A DNA stretch of 10,207 bases, from positions 1 through 10,207 of the forward strand of contig JAGKVC010000131.1 in assembly GCA_021152595.1 (NCBI GenBank), written 5' to 3'. The stretch comes from Clostridia bacterium. GTDB lineage: Bacteria; Bacillota; Clostridia; Oscillospirales; Ruminococcaceae. The translations under genes were made by a program, and so were the position numbers. The notes beneath the pieces were generated by a model. That model saw nothing but the letters and a program-made list of their open reading frames with translations, searched no databases and had not been told where the DNA came from. Of this stretch, positions 1-6,144 are shown one piece after another (the stretch's first letter is position 1; every line of letters starts with the position of its first letter).

Positions 1-347
1 CCCTTGAACAGTGCAAACAACCGGTCGCCGCCTGAATACGCCAAAAACAGCAGAATCCAGAGCAAAGCCGATTTCAAAGGAATCTTCTCTGTAAACATCT
101 GCCGGAACCCGACCTGAAGCTCCGGTGAATAATGCCGGATCAGCAGGAGCGCAGGAAGCGTCCATGTTGCCAGCTTTACGCAGGCACCCAGAATCTCAAG
201 CAGAAATGCATTCTGCAAGGCATCCTTCATAGCAGGGCGAATCAGCAGCGCCCAGCAAGCCCAGAATGCATAGAATATAATCGCGTGAATGATGAGCGCC
301 GGAATCCGGTTTGACTTCCGGCGCGTCATCTTAATATTGTGACTCAC
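1..347 (-). CDS. Probable CPBP-family intramembrane protease/membrane protein, N-terminal part (runs off the window)
   Basis: This minus-strand frame is open from 347 to the window edge and gives 115 residues without its C-terminus. It has a basic start, a hydrophobic segment (IIFYAFWACWALLI), a second one (LLEILGACVKLATWTLPALL), then a short hydrophilic stretch with RQMFTEKIP, and a third hydrophobic segment. The pattern TLPALLLIRHY followed by an amphipathic MFTEK-like segment resembles the N-terminal region of Firmicute CPBP (Abi/CAAX-like) membrane proteases. The catalytic EExxR and HxxxH-type motifs would lie beyond the window, so the family is inferred. I chose GTG at 347-345 because it overlaps the xylB stop by four bases (GTGA), which suggests translational coupling. 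ATG at 329-327 is the alternative; neither start has a strong Shine-Dalgarno site. It is the fourth gene of the pcrA operon. Confidence 0.6.
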   Translation of the reverse strand, partial: MSHNIKMTRRKSNRIPALIIHAIIFYAFWACWALLIRPAMKDALQNAFLLEILGACVKLATWTLPALLLIRHYSPELQVGFRQMFTEKIPLKSALLWILLFLAYSGGDRLFALFK

Positions 348-1867
348 AGTGTCGCAAGCTCGGCGTACTGATCTTTCAGTGCCGGATAAATCTTGCGGTA
401 AAGCTGATAATAATTCTCATAGACCGGAACCGCCTCAGCCTGCGGAGCGCAGGTCTTGTCCGTGCCGATGATCGCGGCACAAGCCTCCGGAACGCTCGCA
501 TATGCGCCCGTACCGACCATTGCAAGGATCGCAACGCCCAGTGCCGGACCTTCATTCGACTTAGTGGTCTGAATCGGGCAGTTGAACAGGTCGGCGAGCA
601 TCTGGCGCCACAGCGGAGAGGATCCGCCGCCGCCGCAAGCCATCATATCGTCAACAGTGATATTCATTTCGCGGAAGACCTCGAGGCAGTCGCGAAGCGA
701 ATAGGTCACGCCCTCCATGACGGCACGGAGCATATCGCGCTTCTGATGCATCGCAGAAAGTCCGAAGAACACGCCGCGCGCATTTGCATCCAGATGCGGT
801 GTCCGCTCGCCCATGAGATACGGCAGATACAGCAGGCGGTTCGCACCGATCGGAGACTGCTCTGCCTCCTTGTCCATGAGGTAATATTCATCGACGCCCA
901 TGCCCTTCGCGGTCTGCTTCTCGGCATCGCAGAAGTTATCGCGGAACCATTTGAGCGAAAGACCTGCGCCCTGCGTTACGCCCATGACATGCCAGCAGCC
1001 CGGCACGGCGCAGCAGAATGTATGTACTCTGCCCTTCGGATCAATCGGGATTTTCGAGCTGTGTGCGAATACAACGCCGCTCGTGCCGATTGTGGTGAAT
1101 GCTTTGCCGTCGGAAGCAACGCCGGTACCGATCGCAGCAGCAGCATTATCGCCTGCGCCGCCGACAACCGGCGTACCCTCTGCAAGACCGGTCAGCTTTG
1201 CAGCCTCCGCAGTCAGCGTACCGGTGATCTCCGGCGATTCATAGACCTTTGCAAGCAGATTCTTGTTAATATCGAGCTTCTCGAGCACCTCATCGGACCA
1301 GCAGCGGTTCGGGATATCGAGAAGCTGCATGCCGGATGCATCGGAAACCTCAGTCGCATATTCGCCGGTCAGGATAAAGCGGATATAGTCCTTCGGCAGC
1401 AGAATATGCGCGCATTTTGCATAATTTTCCGGCTCGTTGTTGCGCACCCAGAGGATCTTGGATGCCGTAAAGCCGGTCAGTGCCGGATTCGCAGTGATCT
1501 CAATGAGACGCTCTGCACCGACCTTTTCCGTGATCTCCTCACACTCTTTCGCGGTTCTCTGGTCACACCAGATAATCGACTTCCGGATCACCTTATTATC
1601 CTTATCGAGCATGACAAGACCGTGCATCTGTCCCGAAAGACCGATGCCCTTGACATCATTCTTATCCGCGCCGCTCTTTTCGAGAACTGCTGCCATTGTG
1701 TGCAGTACGGCATTTGCCCAGTCCTGCGGATCCTGCTCTGCATAGCCGTTCTGCGGCTGATAGAGCGGATATTCCTCAGTTGAGGATGCGATCACGGTGC
1801 CCTTTACATCAAAAAGCACGGTTTTGGTACCGCTGGTACCGATGTCAACGCCAAGATAGTAGTTCAT
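344..1867 (-). CDS. xylB: Xylulokinase (FGGY carbohydrate kinase family)
   Basis: This enzyme phosphorylates D-xylulose with ATP to xylulose 5-phosphate in the cytoplasm, feeding pentose carbon into the pentose phosphate or phosphoketolase routes. The 507 residues match the usual family length. The N-terminal nucleotide motif GVDIGTSGTKT is at residues 6-16, the sugar-site GLSGQMHG at 76-83, and IIWCDQRT at 98-105. GGAGDNAAAAIG at 236-247 carries the likely catalytic Asp (D240). The second phosphate loop TTIGTSGVV is at 258-266, and the adenosine motif ACGGGGSSPLWRQMLAD at 410-426. The QMHG and GDNAA context favours xylulokinase over glycerol kinase or gluconokinase. The start at 1867 has GGAGG at 1881-1877, nine bases upstream. 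No xylose isomerase or xylose transporter is visible. The gene sits in an operon behind pcrA and a membrane protein, an unusual place for it. Confidence 0.95.
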   Translation of the reverse strand: MNYYLGVDIGTSGTKTVLFDVKGTVIASSTEEYPLYQPQNGYAEQDPQDWANAVLHTMAAVLEKSGADKNDVKGIGLSGQMHGLVMLDKDNKVIRKSIIWCDQRTAKECEEITEKVGAERLIEITANPALTGFTASKILWVRNNEPENYAKCAHILLPKDYIRFILTGEYATEVSDASGMQLLDIPNRCWSDEVLEKLDINKNLLAKVYESPEITGTLTAEAAKLTGLAEGTPVVGGAGDNAAAAIGTGVASDGKAFTTIGTSGVVFAHSSKIPIDPKGRVHTFCCAVPGCWHVMGVTQGAGLSLKWFRDNFCDAEKQTAKGMGVDEYYLMDKEAEQSPIGANRLLYLPYLMGERTPHLDANARGVFFGLSAMHQKRDMLRAVMEGVTYSLRDCLEVFREMNITVDDMMACGGGGSSPLWRQMLADLFNCPIQTTKSNEGPALGVAILAMVGTGAYASVPEACAAIIGTDKTCAPQAEAVPVYENYYQLYRKIYPALKDQYAELATL

Positions 1868-2100
1868 GGTTCAAATCCTCCGTTCAATTCGTTATATTGC
1901 GGGTTTTCCTCCGCCGGAGCAGGCTGCTCCGGAATCAGCACATCAAACAGCCCGTTTGCTGCGCCGGACAGATGCTTCCCATTCACCCGTCCGCGGCTGT
2001 ATTCTTTGATGTTTCCCCTCAACTGCAATGTTACTTCATTTTCCGTGGAGATCTGTATTACCAGAGAACCTGCTGCGCCTCTGTGACAGTTGTCGTTGTT
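1864..2100 (-). CDS. Out-of-frame C-terminal continuation of the five-TM protein (probable frameshift)
   Basis: In the minus-strand frame whose codons start at positions divisible by three, no stop occurs between TGA at 2103-2101 and TGA at 1866-1864. The translation includes LVIQISTENEVTLQLRGN, then GKHLSGAANGLFDVLIP, then a Pro/Glu-rich tail with EQPAPAEE. It has alternating hydrophobic residues like beta strands and balanced composition, so it reads as real protein. The frame has no ATG and begins inside the Thr-rich tail of the upstream gene, in the -1 frame relative to it. It ends in an ATGA overlap with the xylB start and contains the xylB Shine-Dalgarno site. The simplest reading is that the upstream gene continues to 1864 (about 518 residues in total) and one base is missing between 2058 and 2103. 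Alternatives are a separate small gene from TTG at 2028 or GTG at 1986 (neither has a good RBS), or programmed frameshifting. I saw no in-frame slippery heptamer. Confidence 0.6.
   Translation of the reverse strand, partial: NNDNCHRGAAGSLVIQISTENEVTLQLRGNIKEYSRGRVNGKHLSGAANGLFDVLIPEQPAPAEENPQYNELNGGFEP
1914..1932. repeat. Perfect 8-bp inverted repeat upstream of xylB
   Basis: The arms CCGGAGCA (1914-1921) and TGCTCCGG (1925-1932) are perfect reverse complements around a 3-base loop. They lie about 30 bases before the xylB Shine-Dalgarno site in the transcribed strand. No T-run follows on either strand, so this is not an intrinsic terminator. In the continuation frame it encodes part of the Pro/Glu-rich tail. 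It could form an RNA hairpin between cistrons, with an effect on translation or decay; that role is only inference. Confidence 0.4.
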
Positions 2101-3422
2101 TCATCGGTGGTTTCTGCGGTGGTACCGGTTGTGGATACGGTTGTCGTCTCCTTGACTGGAATCTCAACGCCCTCCGGATGTACCTCCGGCTCCTCATTGG
2201 TATCAAGGAACGCGCTCAGATCGCGGTTTTCCGGCGAGAAGCGGCGTTCCAGAACTGCAACATACTGGCGGAACACGACCTTCTTGCCGACCTTCAGCAC
2301 TTCGTTCTCCTCCGGAACGCCGAGTGCCGCAAGCTGATCGTCCGTCATACGCGAGAGACGAAGCTCATAGGTCGGGTTCAGACCGAGCTCGACCATCTTG
2401 TCGAAATCAAGTGTCACGGTATAATCCGGATCCATCAGCGTCACTCTGAACAGCCACGCGAGCTTGGAATCAATCGCATCTTTATTGGAGCCGTAGCCGA
2501 GCTTATGGCGCTGTGTGCGGGACAGCTTGCCGATTTCATAATCCTTTGCATAGCCGACATTCAGGCTGAGCTGCTTCATCTGATCCGCATTCAGAACAAA
2601 CACCGTGCTCGGATTCTTGGTGATCAGCTCCTTGGTGATCTCCGCGCGTGTCTGCGTGCTCCATTCCGCCTTAAAGCCCTTTGCAAGCGGACGCTCACGG
2701 TAGATCTCCTGACGGAATCCCTTTGCGTACCATTTGGAATGCGAATATTCCACATCGGCATCATTCGGTTCGACCGCAACATATGTATTGCCGTCGCCCT
2801 GGTCAAGCACCTGCACGATCGAATAGCGGTAGGAACCGCCGGGCGTCACGCCGCGTTCGATCACGGTTTCCTGCGTCGCAGGCTGCAAAATATTCTGCAC
2901 GGTCAGGAACATGAACACGCCGATGACATAGATCATCAGGAACACAGCGCCGAAGATCGTCTTCGGACCTTCGCTCGTTCCGCTGGCAAGATATGTGATA
3001 ACGACCATGATGCCGAGCGGAACCAGCAGCACAAGATGCTTGTAATTAAACATAATGATCGGCAAATAGAACGGCATAGAACACATGATTGCGATCCGTG
3101 TCACAATCTGCCGCCTCGTAAACAGCATGACCGCGCCGAAGAAAATGCAGGCAAGCGATACAAGGAAACAGTATTTGCCGCGGTTCTCATCCGGAATATC
3201 GAGCTTGTAGAACATGCTGTAATACGCGAGCTTGATCACACCCTTCAGGTAGAGCAGGGACAGAAACGAGAGCAGAAACTGCACCGCAAGGACAAAATAT
3301 TGTCCGTTTTTGGTACGGATCGCTTCCTTTGCGGCAGTCCATGCATTCCGGATCTGATCACCGGCACCGGCAGCCGCCTGTCTGCCGCTCATTGCGACTG
3401 ATTTTCTAGCATTTGTACTCAT
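2058..3422 (-). CDS. Five-TM membrane protein with large extracytoplasmic domain and Thr-rich tail, function unknown
   Basis: I do not recognise a named family. The 454-residue product starts with a basic, Ala-rich cytoplasmic stretch (1-40). Five hydrophobic segments follow at about 41-63, 84-101, 107-125, 129-147 and 155-176. A soluble region then runs from 177 and would be extracytoplasmic if the N-terminus is inside. This region is rich in charged and aromatic residues (for example RLSRMTDDQLAALGVP near 355-370). It ends in a Thr-rich low-complexity tract (about 425-447), the type of linker common in Ruminococcus surface proteins. The ATG overlaps the pcrA stop as ATGA, and AAAGGTG lies about six bases upstream inside the end of pcrA. 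The stop falls directly after the Thr-rich linker (ending VLW), which is odd because such linkers usually join two domains. A coding-like frame continues to 1864, so this stop is probably the result of a frameshift. Confidence 0.85.
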   Translation of the reverse strand: MSTNARKSVAMSGRQAAAGAGDQIRNAWTAAKEAIRTKNGQYFVLAVQFLLSFLSLLYLKGVIKLAYYSMFYKLDIPDENRGKYCFLVSLACIFFGAVMLFTRRQIVTRIAIMCSMPFYLPIIMFNYKHLVLLVPLGIMVVITYLASGTSEGPKTIFGAVFLMIYVIGVFMFLTVQNILQPATQETVIERGVTPGGSYRYSIVQVLDQGDGNTYVAVEPNDADVEYSHSKWYAKGFRQEIYRERPLAKGFKAEWSTQTRAEITKELITKNPSTVFVLNADQMKQLSLNVGYAKDYEIGKLSRTQRHKLGYGSNKDAIDSKLAWLFRVTLMDPDYTVTLDFDKMVELGLNPTYELRLSRMTDDQLAALGVPEENEVLKVGKKVVFRQYVAVLERRFSPENRDLSAFLDTNEEPEVHPEGVEIPVKETTTVSTTGTTAETTDETTTTVTEAQQVLW

Positions 3423-5812
3423 GATGACACCTTTCGGATTCGGGCATATTTTGCCATGATTTTTTTCGTCCCCACGCGGTCAAAGGCAATCTCCAGCAGG
3501 ACATCGCCGCCCATCGGGGATACGGTCAGTACGGTTCCTTCGCCGTGAATAAAGCTCCTGACGCGGTCGCCCGCGGTAAAACTGAGATCCGGTGCAGAGC
3601 CGCTGTTCTTTTCGGCATACCGGAAGAATGTATCGGTCTGCTGCTTCGGTTTGCTGCTGCCGCCCTGCGGTACAGCAAATGCAGCGGAGCGCTCCGGCTC
3701 CTCCTTTTCTATGACATCCGGATCCATCTCGCGCAGAAAACGCGATGAGGTATTGGACGCGGTCTGTCCGTAGAGCATGCGGAACGAGGTCGTCGTGATG
3801 TAAAGCCGCTGCTTTGCGCGCGTGATCGCAACATATGCAAGCCGACGCTCCTCCTCGATCTCCTCAGGGCTGTCCATGCTGCGTCTGCTGGGGAACACAC
3901 CCTCTTCCAGACCGATCAGAAAGACATTCTCAAATTCCAATCCCTTCGCCGCATGAATCGTCATCAGCGTCATGGCATCCTGCGATTCATCCGCGCGGTC
4001 CTGATCGGTATAGAGTGAGATTTCCTCAAGGAAGCCGCTCAGTGTCGGCTCATCGCCCTCATTTTCAGCAGTATTGATATAACTGAGAATGCTGGTTTTC
4101 AGTTCCTTGATATTCTCGATCCGGTTTTCGCCCTCCTCACCCTCGGCACGGAGCATATCCATATAGCCGGTGGTTTCGAGCAGTGTATCGTAGAATGCAT
4201 CCAGCGGCATGGTCTCCGCAGCTTCCGTCAGGCGGTCAAAGACCTCAGCCGCCTCGTGAAGCGCTTTGGCGCGTTTGGCGATTGCAGGATAGGAATCCGC
4301 CGTCCGGAGCACTTCAAGCGGCGAAATCCCGAGATCCAGCGAGATCGCGGTGATATCAGCAAGCGTCTGAGCGCCGATGCCGCGCTTGGGTTCGTTGATG
4401 ATCCGCGTAAAGCGAAGGATATCATAGGGGTTGTTGACGACGCACATGTAGGCGACGACATCCTTGATCTCCTTACGGTCGAAGAAACGCAGACCGCCGT
4501 AGATGCGGTACGGGATGCCTGCCTGCGCAAGCTGCCGCTCCAATGTATTGGAAAGCGCGTGCGTGCGGTAGAGAACGGCATAATTCTGATAGAGTGCGCC
4601 GTTCTTGACGCCTTCCTGCACAGTCTCGGCAACAAAGCGTGCCTCTGCATTCTGATCGGCTGCACGGTACCAGTGGATCTTTTCGCCCTCCGCAAGATCC
4701 GTCCAGAGCGTCTTGTCCTTTCTGCCCTGATTGTTCCGGATCACGGAGTTTGCGGCTTTGAGGATCTGCTTGGTCGAGCGGTAGTTCTGCTCAAGCCGGA
4801 TCACCTTGCAGTCGGGGAACTGCGATTCAAATGAGAGAATATTCTCAATCGTTGCGCCGCGGAATTTATAGATGCTCTGATCGTCGTCGCCGACCACGCA
4901 GAGATTGCGGTGCTTTTCCGCGAGCAGATGGATCAGCTCATACTGCGCAGGGTTCGTGTCCTGATACTCGTCCACGAGCAGGTAGCGGCAGCGATTCTGA
5001 TATTTTTCGAGGACATCCGGCTGCTCCCGGAAGAGCCGGACTGTCAGCATGATGATATCGTCGAAATCAACGGCATTGGAATCCTTGAGCCGCTGCTGAT
5101 ATGCTGCATAGATCTGTGCGATCTTACTGCGGCGGAAGCCTCCGTCCGCTTCGCGCAGCATGTCCTGCGGCGAAAGGAGCCTGTCCTTCGCGCGCCCGAT
5201 CTCATGTGCAACGGCTTTCGGCGGAAACGCTTTTTCCAGTGAGACGCCTCTGCTCCGGTCCTGCAATGCCGGATCCTTGAGCAGGTCCTTGATCACGCGC
5301 TGCGAATCATCCGCATCGTAGATCGTGAAATCGGCGGAATAGCCGAGGCGGTCGATATGCTGCCGTAGAATCCGGACACATGCGCTGTGAAACGTCGCTG
5401 CCCAGACATCTCCGGCGGTCTCGCCGAGCATCGTTTCCAGTCTTGCTTTCAGCTCTGCTGCGGCTTTATTAGTAAATGTAATTGCAAGGATCCGCCAGCC
5501 GGGGATCGGTGCATATCCGAGAATCTCGGTCAGGCGCTGTTCATCGGGTGCTGCTTCGCCCTCTGCGACCTGCCGCAGAAATTCGTTATCTTCAGCGCTG
5601 AACGGCGGAATCTCGCCGTCATAGGCGTTGCCGAAGCGCATCATGAATGCGATGCGGTTGACGATTGCTGTGGTCTTGCCGCTGCCTGCGCCCGCGAGAA
5701 CACTGACCGGACCTGTCACTGTCCGGACAGCTTCCTGCTGCGGCGGATTCAGCCCCTTCGCGGAAAGATACCGCGTCAGTGCTGCCTGTTTGAGTTGCGT
5801 CATGCTCTGCAT
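3419..5812 (-). CDS. pcrA: UvrD/PcrA-type superfamily 1 ATP-dependent DNA helicase
   Basis: This is a 3'-5' DNA helicase of the Rep/UvrD/PcrA group, acting in nucleotide excision repair, removal of stalled complexes and plasmid rolling-circle replication. From the chosen start it has 797 residues. The Q motif LNPPQQEAV is at 21-29, Walker A GAGSGKT at 41-47, motif Ia LAITFTNKAAAEL at 109-121, and motif II DEYQD at 281-285. Motif III GDDDQSIYKFRGA is at 308-320, LEQNYRST at 340-347, motif V TIHAAKGLEF at 618-627, and motif VI VAITRAK at 661-667. All are intact. The C-terminus (about 747-797) matches the Tudor-like RNA-polymerase-binding domain of PcrA. About 40 residues are inserted between Walker A and motif Ia (61-105) relative to Bacillus PcrA. 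I chose ATG at 5812, just before MTQLKQ, because GGAAG lies six bases upstream. An ATG at 5929 would overlap the promoter. First gene of the operon. Confidence 0.95.
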   Translation of the reverse strand: MQSMTQLKQAALTRYLSAKGLNPPQQEAVRTVTGPVSVLAGAGSGKTTAIVNRIAFMMRFGNAYDGEIPPFSAEDNEFLRQVAEGEAAPDEQRLTEILGYAPIPGWRILAITFTNKAAAELKARLETMLGETAGDVWAATFHSACVRILRQHIDRLGYSADFTIYDADDSQRVIKDLLKDPALQDRSRGVSLEKAFPPKAVAHEIGRAKDRLLSPQDMLREADGGFRRSKIAQIYAAYQQRLKDSNAVDFDDIIMLTVRLFREQPDVLEKYQNRCRYLLVDEYQDTNPAQYELIHLLAEKHRNLCVVGDDDQSIYKFRGATIENILSFESQFPDCKVIRLEQNYRSTKQILKAANSVIRNNQGRKDKTLWTDLAEGEKIHWYRAADQNAEARFVAETVQEGVKNGALYQNYAVLYRTHALSNTLERQLAQAGIPYRIYGGLRFFDRKEIKDVVAYMCVVNNPYDILRFTRIINEPKRGIGAQTLADITAISLDLGISPLEVLRTADSYPAIAKRAKALHEAAEVFDRLTEAAETMPLDAFYDTLLETTGYMDMLRAEGEEGENRIENIKELKTSILSYINTAENEGDEPTLSGFLEEISLYTDQDRADESQDAMTLMTIHAAKGLEFENVFLIGLEEGVFPSRRSMDSPEEIEEERRLAYVAITRAKQRLYITTTSFRMLYGQTASNTSSRFLREMDPDVIEKEEPERSAAFAVPQGGSSKPKQQTDTFFRYAEKNSGSAPDLSFTAGDRVRSFIHGEGTVLTVSPMGGDVLLEIAFDRVGTKKIMAKYARIRKVSS

Positions 5813-5862
5813 GTTATCTTCCGGACTCCATTCCTTTCGTGATGATCGAACCGGTTTTTCTG

Positions 5863-5893
5863 CCGCAGACCGAAAAAGCTGATCCGTCTGCGG
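5863..5893 (-). promoter_or_regulatory. Perfect inverted repeat in the pcrA leader
   Basis: The arms CCGCAGAC (5863-5870) and GTCTGCGG (5886-5893) are exact reverse complements with a 15-base spacer, inside the predicted transcribed leader of pcrA. No T-run follows in the transcribed direction, so it is not an obvious attenuator. It could be an RNA stem-loop or an operator for a dimeric repressor; the sequence does not decide between them. Confidence 0.4.
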
Positions 5894-5917
5894 GTATACT
5901 TCCGGCAATACGAATCT

Positions 5918-5946
5918 ATTATAACACAAATCTCCGGAATTGAAAA
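5918..5946 (-). promoter_or_regulatory. Sigma-A-type promoter of the pcrA operon
   Basis: On the minus strand TATAAT (5923-5918) is a perfect -10 box, with TTTTCA (5946-5941) as the -35 box, matching the consensus at four of six bases, and exactly 17 bases between them. Transcription would start near 5911 and give a leader of about 100 bases before the pcrA ATG. This position also argues against the far upstream ATG at 5929 as the pcrA start. Confidence 0.75.
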
Positions 5947-6090
5947 GTCCTTACAGAAAATTTTTCGATATTTTTCATATTTCACGCCGATTCAAACATC
6001 TGTTCGCGCATTTTGTGCAGATTGCAGACAGATCTTTGATTTTATTCTTAAATTTTCCTGAAAGCACTTTCTTTTTTGACAGATTTCCTG

Positions 6091-6096
6091 TATAAT
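6091..6096 (+). promoter_or_regulatory. -10 box for the AI-2E permease operon
   Basis: TATAAT is a perfect -10 element placed about 50 bases before the ATG at 6145, in the right orientation and context. The spaced -35 position (6068-6073, TTTCTT) is poor. A perfect TTGACA lies at 6076-6081, only nine bases before the -10, too close to act as its -35. The promoter assignment is likely, but the -35 is unclear. Confidence 0.55.
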
Positions 6097-6144
6097 ATAG
6101 TTTGAGATAATGTTAAAAGTCCGTAGAAAGGATGATGTTCCTGT

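Larger units (their letters stand above)
5813..6144. other. Divergent intergenic region between the pcrA operon and the AI-2E permease operon
   Basis: No gene is supported here. It holds the pcrA leader with its hairpin (5863-5893), the pcrA promoter (5918-5946), and an AT-rich centre (5947-6060) with several T-tracts, including two close copies of a TTTTTC-centred motif. Next come the -10 region for the plus-strand operon (6091-6096) and its RBS region (AAAGGATG at about 6127-6134). No terminator is expected, because transcription leaves in both directions. I see no riboswitch or known RNA gene. Confidence 0.7.

Noticed and set aside
132..314. Plus-strand 60-codon open frame at the left edge
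   Set aside because: The opposite strand encodes a hydrophobic membrane protein that overlaps the xylB stop by four bases. The plus frame has no RBS and a shadow composition.
746..1783. Long plus-strand open frame opposite xylB
   Set aside because: It is the antisense shadow of a clearly conserved kinase. The translation is rich in Arg, Cys and His with no recognisable motif and no RBS.
1914..1932. Inverted repeat upstream of xylB as a transcription terminator
   Set aside because: No T-run follows the stem on either strand, and the operon overlaps imply transcription continues through it.
2028..3401. 457-codon plus-strand open frame opposite the five-TM gene
   Set aside because: Its low-complexity His/Arg/Glu composition is typical of a reverse-strand shadow. 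The minus-strand product has clear TM segments, an RBS and an operon overlap.
5813..5929. N-terminal extension of the helicase from ATG at 5929
   Set aside because: It would place the coding start over the TATAAT -10 box, has no family similarity, and the ATG at 5812 has a good Shine-Dalgarno site directly before the conserved N-terminus.
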